Positions 36,235 to 45,439 of a stretch of 64,000 bases of DNA are shown piece by piece. The stretch covers positions 2,943,501 to 3,007,500 of the forward strand of contig JAVSGI010000005.1 of the NCBI GenBank assembly GCA_032334235.1. Reading direction: 5' to 3'. A program made the position numbers and the translations under genes. The number at the start of each line of letters is the position of its first letter. Within the stretch, counting starts at the first letter, position 1. The notes below the pieces were generated by a model. It was not told where the DNA came from. It did not search any database and saw only the letters and a program-made list of their open reading frames with translations. Origin of the DNA: Paracoccaceae bacterium Fryx2 (GTDB lineage: Bacteria > Pseudomonadota > Alphaproteobacteria > Rhodobacterales > Rhodobacteraceae).

Positions 36235-38516
36235 GCCCGGATCGCCTCTGCCGATTTCTGGGCCAGCCGCGCGGCCTGATCGCGGCCCGGCAGGTAGGGC
36301 AGCGGCCAGCGGGTTGCGGTGTCGCCCAGCTGCATGGCGGCGTGCAGCGTCCAGTAGGGATCGGCCAGATGCGGGCGGGCGAGGCATACCAGATCGGCGC
36401 GCCCGGCCATCAGGATGGAATTGACGTGGTCGGCCTCGAAGATGTTGCCGACTGCCATGGTGGCGATGCCCGCCTCGTTGCGGATGCGGTCGCTGAACGG
36501 GGTCTGGAACATGCGGCCGTAAACCGGGCGGGCGTCGGTGCTGGTCTGGCCGGCCGACACGTCGATGATGTCGGCCCCGGCGGCGGCGAACATCGCCGCA
36601 ATCGCGACCGCATCCGAGGGCGTCACGCCGTCGTCACCGATCCAGTCGGTGGCCGAGATCCGCACCGACATCGGCTTGGCGGCGGGCCAGGCGGCGCGCA
36701 TCGCGGCGAAAACTTCCAGGGGGTAGCGCATCCGGTTTTCCAGACTGCCGCCATACGCATCTGTGCGGACGTTGGAGGCGGGCGAGATGAAGCTGCTGAT
36801 CAGGTAGCCGTGCGCGGCGTGCAGTTCGACCATGTCGAAACCGGCGCGGTCGGCCATCTGCACGGCGCGGATGAAATCGTTTTTCACCGCATCCATGTCG
36901 GCGCGGTCCATCGCCTTCGGCACGGCATTGCCTGCCTGCCACGGCAGGGCCGAGGCCGAGATCAGCGGCCAGTTTTCGTCGGCCAGCGGCGCATCCATGG
37001 TTTCCCAGCCAAGCTGGGTCGAGCCCTTGCGGCCGGAATGGCCGATCTGGCAGCAGATCTTTGCCGCCGTTTCGGCATGGGTGAAGGCAACCAATCGGCG
37101 CCATGCGGCCTCGTGTTCCGGGGCGTAGAGCCCGGTGCAGCCGGGGGTGATGCGGCCCTGCGGCGAAACGCAGGTCATCTCGGTGAAGACGAGGCCCGCG
37201 CCGCCCTTGGCCCGTTCGGCGTAATGCACGAAATGCCAGTCGGTCGGGCAGCCATCGACCGCCTTGTATTGCGCCATGGGCGAGACGACGATGCGGTTTT
37301 CCAGCACCATGTCGCGCAGCCGGAACGGCGCGAACATCGGCGCGCGGCCCGCCTTGCCGCCCGCCTGTTCCTGAAACCAGTCCTCGGCGCTGCGCAGCCA
37401 TGCCGGATCGCGCAGGCGCAGGTTTTCGTGGCTGATGCGCTGGCTGCGGGTCAGCAGGGAATAGGCGAACTGCTGCGGCGGCATGTCAAGGTAACGCTCG
37501 ACCTGCTCGAACCATTCCAGACTGTTGCGCGCGGCCGATTGCAGGCGCAGCACCTCGACCCGGCGTTCCTCCTGATAGCGCAGGAAGGCGCCTTCCAGCG
37601 TCGGTTCGGAATGGAGGTAGTCGGCAAGGGCGATGGCACTGTCAAACGCAAGACGCGAGCCGGAGCCGATCGAGAAATGTGCTGTCGCCGCCGCGTCGCC
37701 CATCAGCACGACATTTTCGTGAAACCATTTTTCACAGATCACACGGGGGAACTGCATCCACACCGCAGAGCCGCGCAGGTGGGTGGCGTTCGACATCAGG
37801 TCGTGGCCGCCAAGGTGCGCCGCGAAGATGCGCTGGCAGGTGGCGACGGTGTCTTCCTTCGACATGTCGGCGAAACCCCAGCGGTCCCAGGTTTCGGGCA
37901 GGCATTCGACGATGAAGGTCGCGGTCGCGTCGTCGAACTGGTAGACATGCGCCCAGACCCAGCCGTGTTCGGTCTTCTCGAAGATGAAGGTGAAGGCGTC
38001 GTCGAACTTGGCGTGGGTGCCCAGCCAGACGAACTTGCACTGCCGCAGATCGACATCGGGCTTGAAGACCTCGGCGTATTCGCGGCGCACCAGGCTGTTG
38101 ATGCCGTCGGTGGCTACGACAAGATCGTAGTCGTGACGGTATTCCTCGACGCTGCGGAATTCGGTCTCGAAGCGCAGATCGACGCCAAGCTCGCGGGCGC
38201 GGGCCTGCAAGAGGATCAGCATCGCCTTGCGGCCGATGCCCGCAAAGCCGTGCCCGCCCGAGACGGTCCGCACCCCGTCGTGGACCACGGCGATATCGTC
38301 CCAGTAGGCGAAGGCGTTGCGGATGGCCTCGGTGCTTTGCGGGTCGTTCTTCTGCATCCGGCCAAGGGCATCGTCGGACAGCACGACGCCCCAGCCGAAG
38401 GTGTCATTGGCGCGGTTGCGTTCGAGCACGGTGACCTGATGGGCGGGATCGCGCAGTTTCATCGAAATGGCGAAATACAGACCCGCGGGGCCACCACCGA
38501 GGCAAAGCACCTTCAT
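36231..38516 (-). CDS. Fused aromatic-CoA monooxygenase/reductase (2-aminobenzoyl-CoA or salicylyl-CoA type)
   Basis: A 761-residue two-domain flavoprotein. Residues 1 to about 385 are a class A flavin monooxygenase ([28 protein letters not shown]). From about 395 to the end is an old-yellow-enzyme domain ([37 protein letters not shown]). This fusion is the hallmark of 2-aminobenzoyl-CoA monooxygenase/reductase, which both hydroxylates and hydrogenates the ring; database names often call it salicylyl-CoA 5-hydroxylase/oxidoreductase. First gene of the leftward operon, directly downstream of the palindromic operator. Confidence 0.9.
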   Translation of the reverse strand: MKVLCLGGGPAGLYFAISMKLRDPAHQVTVLERNRANDTFGWGVVLSDDALGRMQKNDPQSTEAIRNAFAYWDDIAVVHDGVRTVSGGHGFAGIGRKAMLILLQARARELGVDLRFETEFRSVEEYRHDYDLVVATDGINSLVRREYAEVFKPDVDLRQCKFVWLGTHAKFDDAFTFIFEKTEHGWVWAHVYQFDDATATFIVECLPETWDRWGFADMSKEDTVATCQRIFAAHLGGHDLMSNATHLRGSAVWMQFPRVICEKWFHENVVLMGDAAATAHFSIGSGSRLAFDSAIALADYLHSEPTLEGAFLRYQEERRVEVLRLQSAARNSLEWFEQVERYLDMPPQQFAYSLLTRSQRISHENLRLRDPAWLRSAEDWFQEQAGGKAGRAPMFAPFRLRDMVLENRIVVSPMAQYKAVDGCPTDWHFVHYAERAKGGAGLVFTEMTCVSPQGRITPGCTGLYAPEHEAAWRRLVAFTHAETAAKICCQIGHSGRKGSTQLGWETMDAPLADENWPLISASALPWQAGNAVPKAMDRADMDAVKNDFIRAVQMADRAGFDMVELHAAHGYLISSFISPASNVRTDAYGGSLENRMRYPLEVFAAMRAAWPAAKPMSVRISATDWIGDDGVTPSDAVAIAAMFAAAGADIIDVSAGQTSTDARPVYGRMFQTPFSDRIRNEAGIATMAVGNIFEADHVNSILMAGRADLVCLARPHLADPYWTLHAAMQLGDTATRWPLPYLPGRDQAARLAQKSAEAIRA

Positions 38517-38567
38517 CCTGCAACTCCTTCAAGCGCGTTCGGGTCAGAGTGCCACCGCGCCGCGAGT

Positions 38568-38597
38568 ATTTCAAGCTTGAAGTTTCCAGCTTGAAAT
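38568..38597. promoter_or_regulatory. Palindromic operator between the two arms of the aromatic-CoA cluster
   Basis: ATTTCAAGCT (38568-38577) and AGCTTGAAAT (38588-38597) are perfect 10-bp arms separated by ten bases; the left part also holds the 12-bp palindrome TTCAAGCTTGAA (38570-38581). It lies in the 124-base divergent gap, so it could control both directions. The operon's MarR protein or the winged-helix protein at 39953 are candidate binders. Confidence 0.6.
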
Positions 38598-38640
38598 CGC
38601 GGGGCATCGCGGCGAGGATGCGGGGAAAGCGGAGGATGCG

Positions 38641-39753
38641 ATGGCGGTGATCGGGGTTGTCGGGCTGGGGGTGATGGGGCTGGGCATCGCGCAGGTCTAT
38701 GCGCAGGCCGGGCATCGGGTGCTGGCGACGGATGCCCATGCCCCGGCGCGCGAGGCGGCGCTGGAGCGGCTGGCTGCGGCGATGGCGCCCCGCGTTGCCG
38801 CCGGGCGGATGACGGAAGCCGCGATGCAGGCGGTGCTGGCGCGCGTGGAGCTGTGCGATCTGGCAGGGTTCGGCGCGGCGAATCTGGTGATCGAGGCGAT
38901 TGCCGAACGGCTGGACGCCAAGCGCGCGCTGTTCGCGGCGCTGGAGCAGGTGACGGGCGCGGTGCTGGCCACCAACACGTCGGCCCTGTCGGTGGCGCGG
39001 GTTGCCGAAGGGCTGGCGCGGCCGGAGCGGGTGCTGGGGCTGCATTTCTTCAATCCGGCGCCGGCCATGAAGCTGGTGGAACTGGTGGCGGGGCCCGAGA
39101 CTTCGGCGGCCGCGCTCGCGCTGGCGCGCGGGCTGACCGAAGGGACGGGCAAGGTGGTGGTGGCCTGCGCCGACACGCCGGGTTTCATCGTCAACCGCTG
39201 CGCGCGGCCGTTCTATGGCGAGGCGCTGGCGCTGCTGGAGGAAGGGCGGACGGCGGGAGAGGTGGATGCGGCGATGCTGGCGGCGGGCTACCGGCTGGGG
39301 CCGTTCGCGCTGATCGACCTGGTCGGGGCGGACATCAACCTGGCGGCGACGGAAGGGCTGGCGGCGGCGATGGGCGGGCACCCGCGCTACCATGTGTTCG
39401 ACGCGCTGCGCGCGCAGGTGGCGGGCGGCGATCTGGGGCGCAAGACCGGGCGGGGGTTCGTGTATCCCGATGCCGTGGGCGCGGCGCCGACCGATGCCGC
39501 GGCGATTGCGCTGCGGATCGAGGCCGTGCTGGTGAACGAGGCGGCGTATCTGCTGGGCGAGGGCGGGGTGGATGCGGTGGGGATCGACACGGCGATGGTG
39601 CTGGGGCTGAACTTTCCGCGCGGGCCGTTCGCGGCGGGGCGGGTGCTGGGCTTCGGCGCGGTGCGGGCGGAACTGGAGCGGCTGGCGGAACGGGCGCCGG
39701 GGCATCTGGTGGGGCGATATGATGTGGCACCGTTGCTGGCGGTGATGGACTGA
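38641..39753 (+). CDS. 3-hydroxyacyl-CoA dehydrogenase
   Basis: A 370-residue NAD-dependent dehydrogenase. The Rossmann motif VVGLGVMGLGIAQVYAQAG and the catalytic HFFNPAPAMKLVEL segment (His) are intact, with two C-terminal helical domains in the PaaH/HbdA arrangement. Transcribed divergently from the fused monooxygenase operon, with which it shares the palindromic gap. It would oxidise the hydroxyacyl-CoA formed after ring opening. Confidence 0.9.
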   Translation: MAVIGVVGLGVMGLGIAQVYAQAGHRVLATDAHAPAREAALERLAAAMAPRVAAGRMTEAAMQAVLARVELCDLAGFGAANLVIEAIAERLDAKRALFAALEQVTGAVLATNTSALSVARVAEGLARPERVLGLHFFNPAPAMKLVELVAGPETSAAALALARGLTEGTGKVVVACADTPGFIVNRCARPFYGEALALLEEGRTAGEVDAAMLAAGYRLGPFALIDLVGADINLAATEGLAAAMGGHPRYHVFDALRAQVAGGDLGRKTGRGFVYPDAVGAAPTDAAAIALRIEAVLVNEAAYLLGEGGVDAVGIDTAMVLGLNFPRGPFAAGRVLGFGAVRAELERLAERAPGHLVGRYDVAPLLAVMD

Positions 39754-39800
39754 CCGGGCTTTCGTCAGGCCAGGGTGCATTGCTGCACACGCCGTGAGTG

Positions 39801-39849
39801 GGGCAGACGGCGGAGCCTCCGGCGGGGATATTTTTGAACAGAAGAATTG
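39801..39849 (+). repeat. Dispersed intergenic element, copy 5
   Basis: GGGCAGACGGCGGAGCCTCCGGCGGG (a GGCGGAGCC/TCCGGC hairpin), then GATATTTTTGAACAGAAGAA. Follows the dehydrogenase gene and precedes a second copy in the same orientation 40 bases further on. Confidence 0.6.
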
Positions 39850-39889
39850 GCGAGCCAGCGCTGCTGCTGGAAGGGGTGGGTGCGCTGCG

Positions 39890-39930
39890 GGGGCAGAGCC
39901 TTCGGCGAGGATATTTGTGCAAAGATGAAA
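39890..39930 (+). repeat. Dispersed intergenic element, copy 6
   Basis: GGGGGCAGAGCCTTCGGCGA, then GGATATTTGTGC and AAAGATGAAA. Together with copy 5 it fills most of the 199-base gap between the convergent dehydrogenase and winged-helix genes; no gene is seen in that gap. Confidence 0.6.
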
Positions 39931-39952
39931 TCCGCACGCCAAATCTGCGCGG

Positions 39953-40507
39953 TCAGGCGGGGCGGTGGGTGGCGGCGGCGCGGGCGACCTCGGCGTAGAT
40001 GCCGGTGAGCAGGGTCAGGGTGCGGGTGGCCTCTTCCAGCCTTGCGGCGAAGCCGGGCAGGTCGGCGATGGCGCGGATCAGCAGGCGGCGGCGCAGGGTG
40101 CCGAAATCGTCGGTGACCTTGCGGCCGAGGTCGGTGACCTGGTAGCTGACGCCGGAGCGGCCGGCCCCCTGGCGTGCGACCAGCCCGGCGGCCAGCAGCT
40201 TGCGCAGCGAATACTGGATGTTCGGCACGTCGTCGCGGTTGGTCAGGCGGGCAAGATCCTTCATCGACTTTGGCCGCTCGTTCATGCGGATGATGTGCAG
40301 CAGCGCGTTTTCCGGCCCGGTGGCCGCAAGGTCGCACACCGAGGCGAGGCATTCGGACTGCCAGCGGCCGAATCCCTCGAAGGCGCGCATCAGGGCGAAT
40401 TCAAGTTCGGTCGCGTCGATCTCGGTCGGGCTTTGCGCCAGATGCCAGCGGCGTTCGAGGCCGGGCTGATCGGGATTGCTTTGAGTTTCAAGGGTCTTGT
40501 CCGGCAT
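39953..40507 (-). CDS. Winged-helix (MarR-like) transcriptional regulator
   Basis: A 184-residue regulator with a central winged helix (MKDLARLTNRDDVPNIQYSLRKLLAAGLV) and a C-terminal helical dimer region (LRRRLLIRAIADLPGFAARLEEA). Divergent from the luciferase-like monooxygenase gene, with 109 bases between starts, so local control of that gene is likely. Its tail of Arg, Ala and His is poorly conserved in character. Related to MarR rather than PadR by the helix spacing, but the exact family is uncertain. Confidence 0.75.
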   Translation of the reverse strand: MPDKTLETQSNPDQPGLERRWHLAQSPTEIDATELEFALMRAFEGFGRWQSECLASVCDLAATGPENALLHIIRMNERPKSMKDLARLTNRDDVPNIQYSLRKLLAAGLVARQGAGRSGVSYQVTDLGRKVTDDFGTLRRRLLIRAIADLPGFAARLEEATRTLTLLTGIYAEVARAAATHRPA

Positions 40508-40552
40508 GGCAGGCTCCGCTTTCAGGGGTGCAGGATTGCCCGTGAAACCCGT

Positions 40553-40588
40553 TGACGCAACGTGATTTTACGATAGAGTTTCAAGCAT
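40553..40588 (+). promoter_or_regulatory. Promoter of the luciferase-like monooxygenase gene with TTTCAAGC site
   Basis: TTGACG (40553-40558), 16 bases, then TAGAGT (40575-40580) make a fair vegetative promoter. TTTCAAGC (40581-40588) immediately follows and repeats half of the 38568-38597 palindrome. The start codon is 29 bases further. Confidence 0.5.
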
Positions 40589-40616
40589 AAAATAAATCCA
40601 GAACAGGGAATGCACC

Positions 40617-41708
40617 ATGACACAGAACCCGATGCTTTCGGGCGACCACTTCTTGCTGGGCACTTTTTCGTCGAACTGCTCTTCGGGCATGACGGTGACC
40701 AAGGTGCCGGAACGCTGGGTCAACAGCTGGGAAAACAACCTGGCGCTGGCAAGGCTGCTGGATGATGCGGGCATCGACTTCATGCTGCCGATCGCGCGCT
40801 GGATCGGCTATGGCGGCGAAACCGATTTCCACGGCGGCGTGCTGGAGACGATGACCTGGGCGGCCGGCCTGCTGGCCAATACCAAGAACATCGCGGTGTT
40901 CGCCACCATCCACACGGCGGCGAACAACCCGGTGGTGGTTGCCAAGCAGATTGCCACCATCGACCAGATCGGTCAGGGGCGGGCCGGGCTGAACATCGTG
41001 GCGGGCTGGAACAAGCCCGAATACGAGGCGCTGGGCCTGACGCTGCCGGATGACCACGAGACGCGCTATGGCTATGCGCAGGAATGGTTTGACGTGATCC
41101 GCAAGCTCTGGACCTCGGACGAGCATTTCGACTGGGACGGCAAGTTCTTCCATCTGAAAGGGGTGAAGGGCGATCCGAAACCGCTGCGCGGGGCCGTGCC
41201 GATCATCAACGCCGCGGGGTCGCCGCAGGGGCGCGAGTTTGCCACCGACAACGCGAATTTCCTGTTCACCCCGGCCATTGATCTGTCCCGTTCAGTGACC
41301 GAGATTGCCGATCTGAAGGCGCAGGGTGCCGCCAAGGGACGCAAGGTCGATGTTCTGACCTTCAGCCATGTGATCTGCCGGCCCAGCGAGGCCGAGGCGC
41401 GGGCCTGGCTGGAATACACCGCCAAGACCAATGCCGACTGGGCGGCGGTGGACAATCTGGTGCGGTTGCAGTTCGCCCATGCCCACAGCTTTCCGCATGA
41501 CCTGCTGGCGCAGATCCGCGATCTGATGGCGGCGGGGCATGGCGGATTTCCGTTGATCGGCACGCCGGAACAGGTGGCCGACGGCATCTGCGCGCTGCAT
41601 GGCGCGGGCTTCAAGGGCACGACGCTGTCGTTTGTCGATTACGTCAAGGAGTTCCCGTATTTCCGCGACACGGTGCTGCCGATCCTGAAGGCGCGCGGCA
41701 TCCGCTGA
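40617..41708 (+). CDS. LLM-class flavin-dependent monooxygenase
   Basis: A 363-residue bacterial-luciferase-like enzyme that uses reduced FMN and oxygen. The early HFLLGTFSSNCSSGM, then DQIGQGRAGLNIVAGWNKPEYEALGL, and the C-terminal GTPEQVADGI are typical; closest relatives include RutA- and DszA-like proteins. No flavin reductase gene is adjacent. It is flanked by aromatic degradation genes, so an aromatic or N/S-heterocyclic substrate is possible, but none can be named. Confidence 0.85.
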   Translation: MTQNPMLSGDHFLLGTFSSNCSSGMTVTKVPERWVNSWENNLALARLLDDAGIDFMLPIARWIGYGGETDFHGGVLETMTWAAGLLANTKNIAVFATIHTAANNPVVVAKQIATIDQIGQGRAGLNIVAGWNKPEYEALGLTLPDDHETRYGYAQEWFDVIRKLWTSDEHFDWDGKFFHLKGVKGDPKPLRGAVPIINAAGSPQGREFATDNANFLFTPAIDLSRSVTEIADLKAQGAAKGRKVDVLTFSHVICRPSEAEARAWLEYTAKTNADWAAVDNLVRLQFAHAHSFPHDLLAQIRDLMAAGHGGFPLIGTPEQVADGICALHGAGFKGTTLSFVDYVKEFPYFRDTVLPILKARGIR

Positions 41709-41726
41709 AGGGTTGATGATGGCTGG

Positions 41727-41750
41727 GGGCGGCGCGGATGGGCGCCGCCC
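41727..41750. terminator. Bidirectional terminator between convergent monooxygenase and iorB
   Basis: GGGCGGCGC (41727-41735) pairs perfectly with GCGCCGCCC (41742-41750) across a six-base loop and is followed by TTTG. It lies between two converging genes 51 bases apart. Confidence 0.7.
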
Positions 41751-41759
41751 TTTGACGTT

Positions 41760-43286
41760 TCAGGCAAAGCTGCGGATGGTTTGCAGCGCACCTTCCAGCG
41801 CCTTGCCGTCTTCGTCCTTCAACGCCGCTTCGCGCAGGCGGCGGGCCCAGTCGGCGGCGTCGGGGCGCGATTGCACCAGCGTGATGCCGTGCAGCACCCG
41901 GTCGAACTTCGAGGTGCCGCGGCTGTGGGTGTCGGAGTAGCCCTTGATCAGGCGGCGGCAGCGGATGATCTCGGTCGCGAGGTCGGGGTTCGGGCAGGCA
42001 AGCGCGGTGGCAAGCCACTGGTCGAGGTGCTGCATTTCCTGCGCATGGCGCAGGGTGCGGCGGCGGTAGCCCCGCAGGCCGCCCAGCGCGTAGAGCGCAA
42101 GGAACGCGGGCAGGCTGTCGCTGCGCAGGTGGCGCCCTTTGCTGAACCAGCGGTCGAGCCGGGCCATCCATTTCTGGCTGGCGGCAACGCGCGCGCCGAG
42201 GCGGGCGGGCAGGAGGCCCGCGAGTTCCTCGGCGCGGGGGTGCATGAATTCGGTCAGTTGCAGCAGGGTGGCGGGGGTCACGCCCATTTCGGCCTTGATG
42301 CGGGTGAAGCGGCTGGCGCGGGTTTTCAGGTCGGCCACGCGGATCACGTCGTCGTAAGCCATGGCGTTGGCGATGTATTTCGCGGCCTCGGCCGTCAGGG
42401 TATGGGGGGCGGTGTCGCGCGCCAGCACGGTTTGCAGGCGGTTCAGGTAGTCGGCACCATAGGCCGCGTCCTGAAAGTCGACCACCTTGCGCAGGCCGGG
42501 GCGGGCGAGGGCTGCGACGGCAGGGGGCAGGGCTTCGACGCGGGCCAGCAGGGCCTGCCAGTCTTGCAGCAGGGCGGCGGGGCCATGGATGGTTGGCGGG
42601 ATGCGGGCGGGTTTGACGGCGGTGGCCGGGGGTGAAGTGGTGGCGTCGCAGGCAGCGTTGAAGGCGCGCAGGCTGGGCTCGACGCCCTTGCCGCCGGCCC
42701 GGATGGCGGCCTCGAACGCGGCTCGGGGGAAGGGCAGCGCGCCCGATCCTGCCAGCGCGCCGAACAGGCTGGCCGAGATGACCGAGCCGTTGCGCAGCGC
42801 CAGATCCTCCATGTCGAACAGGATCAGGCGGCGGGCGGCGATTTCGGCGGCGGCGGCGACTTCGGCGGCGTTGGCGATGCCGTCGCCGGGGACCATCTTC
42901 TCGGACACCGCAAGGGCGCGGTGGGTGGAGGCGATCAGGGTGGTGCGGTCTGGGGTCACGAAGCCGCGCAGGATGGCGCGGCCCGCCTCCATCATCTCGG
43001 CGGCGATCAGGATGTCGACATCGCCCGCGGCGGGCGAAAGGGCAAAGACCGGCGTGGCGGGGCCGGTCGGGGCCATCTCGATGTAGTAGATCGTGGCGCC
43101 GGTGCGCTGGGCCACCCCGGCGACCGAGGTCGCCTGCGCGGTGTAGCCGTTGGCGCGGGCCAGATCCTCGATCCAGCCGGTCAGCACGCCGCCACCCTGA
43201 CCGCCGACCGCCATCACCGCCAGCTTGAGGATCCGGGAAAGGCGGGCGTCGGGGGTCTGCGGGGCGAGGGTGTCGTGAACGGTCAT
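41760..43286 (-). CDS. iorB: Indolepyruvate oxidoreductase beta subunit with C-terminal DUF6537-type extension
   Basis: A 508-residue protein. The first 200 residues are the gamma-type pyruvate:ferredoxin oxidoreductase domain (MAVGGQGGGVLTGWIEDLA, then SVAGVAQRTGATIYYIEMAP). The remaining 300 form the large helical extension found in long proteobacterial IorB. With IorA it decarboxylates aryl pyruvates (indole-, phenyl-, 4-hydroxyphenylpyruvate) to the arylacetyl-CoA. Start at 43286 overlaps the iorA stop as ATGA. Confidence 0.88.
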   Translation of the reverse strand: MTVHDTLAPQTPDARLSRILKLAVMAVGGQGGGVLTGWIEDLARANGYTAQATSVAGVAQRTGATIYYIEMAPTGPATPVFALSPAAGDVDILIAAEMMEAGRAILRGFVTPDRTTLIASTHRALAVSEKMVPGDGIANAAEVAAAAEIAARRLILFDMEDLALRNGSVISASLFGALAGSGALPFPRAAFEAAIRAGGKGVEPSLRAFNAACDATTSPPATAVKPARIPPTIHGPAALLQDWQALLARVEALPPAVAALARPGLRKVVDFQDAAYGADYLNRLQTVLARDTAPHTLTAEAAKYIANAMAYDDVIRVADLKTRASRFTRIKAEMGVTPATLLQLTEFMHPRAEELAGLLPARLGARVAASQKWMARLDRWFSKGRHLRSDSLPAFLALYALGGLRGYRRRTLRHAQEMQHLDQWLATALACPNPDLATEIIRCRRLIKGYSDTHSRGTSKFDRVLHGITLVQSRPDAADWARRLREAALKDEDGKALEGALQTIRSFA

Positions 43287-45430
43287 TCGGAAACCTCGGC
43301 AAAGGACAGGCGGCGTTGCTGGCGGCGGGTTTGCAGCCAGCCGATCAGGCGGGCTCGGAAGGTGGCGAGGCGGCGTTCCAGCGAGGTCGGGTTGTGGACC
43401 ACGTCGGCCTGATAGAAGCTGGGGCAGAGGATGGCGGCATCGGCCACCTCGCCGCAGTTGCCGCAGCCGACGCAGGACTGGTCGATGCCGGCCACGGGGT
43501 CGTCGCGCAGCGGGTCATCCAGCCGCTTGAGCGACAGCGAGGGGCAGCCCGACAGGCGGATGCAGGCGTGGTCGCCCGTGCAGATGTCATCATCGACGCC
43601 GAAGCGCGGGGTTTCGATGCGGCGGCCCTGCCGGATCGCCTGCGCGCGCAGGGGTTTTTCGCGGCGCTGCCTGTTCAGCATACATTCGGACGAGGCAACG
43701 ATGACCTTCGGCCCCCTGGTGGGGGTGGTCAGCGCCTCGCGCAGCACGTTGCGCATGTGGGTCACGTCATAGGTGCGGTCGATCTGGCGGACCCATTTCA
43801 CGCCGATGCCCTGAAGGGCGCGGGAAATCGGGTTGCCGGTGGCTTTGGTGACGTTCCCGGCGCGGGACGACGGTATGTCCTGACCGCCGGTGGCGGCGGA
43901 ATAGTAGTTGTCGACGATCACCGCGACGGAGTCGGACTTGTTGAACACCATGTTGCCGATCGAGGATGTCAGGCCGTTGTGCCAGAACCCGCCATCGCCA
44001 AGGATCGACAGCGCCCGCTTGTCGCCGCCCCCGTCGAAGGCTGCGTTGGAGGCCGGGCCGAGGCCGTAGCCCATGGTGGAACCGCCGATCTCGAACGGCG
44101 GCAGGGTGGCGAACAGGTGGCAGCCGATGTCGGCGGTGATCTGGTGCAGGCCCAGTTCCTTTTCCACCAGCTTCAGCGCGGCGAAGATCGGGCGTTCGGG
44201 GCAGCCGGTGCAGAAGCCGGGCGGGCGGATCGGCACGGTTTTCGACAGGTCGGGAATCTGCGGCGCATCGGCGTTGGGGGCGCGGACCTGCCCGGGCAGC
44301 AGATGCGGCGCGGTCTTGCGCAGGAAGGCGGTGACGCCATCGAGCAGCACGGCGCCGGTGTATTCGCCGGCCATCGGCAGCAGGTTCTTGCCGTGCAGCC
44401 TTACGCCCGACCCGGCGCGGTAGAGCATGGTGCTCAGCCCCTGTTCGATGAACTCGGGCTGGCCTTCCTCGACCACCAGAACGGCGTCTTTCCCGTCGCA
44501 GAACTCCAGGAACTCTGTCGCCAGCAGCGGATAGGTCACGTTCAGGACGTAGAGCGGAATCTGGCTGGTGCCGTCGAGATCGGCCAGCCCCAGCCGTTGC
44601 AGCGCGCGGATCACGGCGTTGTACATGCCGCCCTGCAACACGATGCCGACCGGTCCGCCGGTTCCGAAACGTTCGTTCAGCCTGTGCTCCAATATGAACC
44701 GCTCGGCGGCAGGCCAGCGGGTTTTCACCTTGTCCTGCTCATGCGCGAAGGACATCGGCGGCAGCACGACGCGCGCAAAATCGCGGCGCGGGGCGGCGAG
44801 GGCCTCGCGCACCGTCAGCGGCGGGCGCCGGTTGGCGCGGGTCTGGAAAGACCCGGTGACATGGCAGGACCGGATGCGGACCATCAGCATGACGGGCGTG
44901 TTGGTCGCCTCGGACAGCGCGAAGCCGTCGCCCACAGCCTTGACGATCGAGGTCAGGTTGGGGCGGGGGTCAAGCAGCCAGAACTGCGATTTCATCGCGA
45001 AGGCGTGGCTGCGCTCCTGCATGATCGAGGAGCCTTCGCCGTAATCCTCGCCCACGATCACCAGCGCGCCGCCGGTCACGCCCGACGAGGCGAGGTTTGC
45101 CAGCGCATCCGAGGCGACATTGACCCCGACCGAGCCCTTGAACGTCACTGCCCCGCGGATCGGGTAATGCACCGAGGCCGCCAGCATCGCGGCGGCGGCG
45201 GCTTCGGATGCGTTCGCCTCGAACCGGACGCCGAGTTCGGCCAGCAGCTCTTCGGCATCGGCCAGCACGTCCATCAGGTGGCTGATCGGCGCGCCCTGAT
45301 AGCCGCCGACATAGCCCACGCCGTTTTCCAGCAGCGCCTTGGTGATGGCAAGGATGCCTTCGCCGGTGAAGGTGTCGCCCTCGCCCAGCCGCAGGTGTTC
45401 GACCTCTGCCTTGAATGACCGCTCGGCCAT
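43283..45430 (-). CDS. iorA: Indolepyruvate ferredoxin oxidoreductase alpha subunit
   Basis: A 715-residue thiamine diphosphate enzyme. The N-terminal part has GVGYVGGYQGAPISHLMD, the middle has CTGCPERP, and the TPP motif is LGDGGFWHNGL...NYYS. The C-terminal ferredoxin-like region keeps CTGDHACIRLSGCP and CVGCGNCGEV, the usual proteobacterial cysteine arrangement. Second gene after the MarR gene, nine bases away. Confidence 0.9.
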   Translation of the reverse strand: MAERSFKAEVEHLRLGEGDTFTGEGILAITKALLENGVGYVGGYQGAPISHLMDVLADAEELLAELGVRFEANASEAAAAAMLAASVHYPIRGAVTFKGSVGVNVASDALANLASSGVTGGALVIVGEDYGEGSSIMQERSHAFAMKSQFWLLDPRPNLTSIVKAVGDGFALSEATNTPVMLMVRIRSCHVTGSFQTRANRRPPLTVREALAAPRRDFARVVLPPMSFAHEQDKVKTRWPAAERFILEHRLNERFGTGGPVGIVLQGGMYNAVIRALQRLGLADLDGTSQIPLYVLNVTYPLLATEFLEFCDGKDAVLVVEEGQPEFIEQGLSTMLYRAGSGVRLHGKNLLPMAGEYTGAVLLDGVTAFLRKTAPHLLPGQVRAPNADAPQIPDLSKTVPIRPPGFCTGCPERPIFAALKLVEKELGLHQITADIGCHLFATLPPFEIGGSTMGYGLGPASNAAFDGGGDKRALSILGDGGFWHNGLTSSIGNMVFNKSDSVAVIVDNYYSAATGGQDIPSSRAGNVTKATGNPISRALQGIGVKWVRQIDRTYDVTHMRNVLREALTTPTRGPKVIVASSECMLNRQRREKPLRAQAIRQGRRIETPRFGVDDDICTGDHACIRLSGCPSLSLKRLDDPLRDDPVAGIDQSCVGCGNCGEVADAAILCPSFYQADVVHNPTSLERRLATFRARLIGWLQTRRQQRRLSFAEVSE

Positions 45431-45439
45431 GAGAACCCC

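Noticed and set aside
36342-38594. 750-codon open frame on the plus strand opposite the fused monooxygenase gene
   Set aside because: No recognisable domain; composition matches antisense of a real gene with strong third-position GC bias.
43316-45418. 700-codon plus-strand frame opposite iorA
   Set aside because: Shadow of iorA, which carries all expected catalytic motifs.
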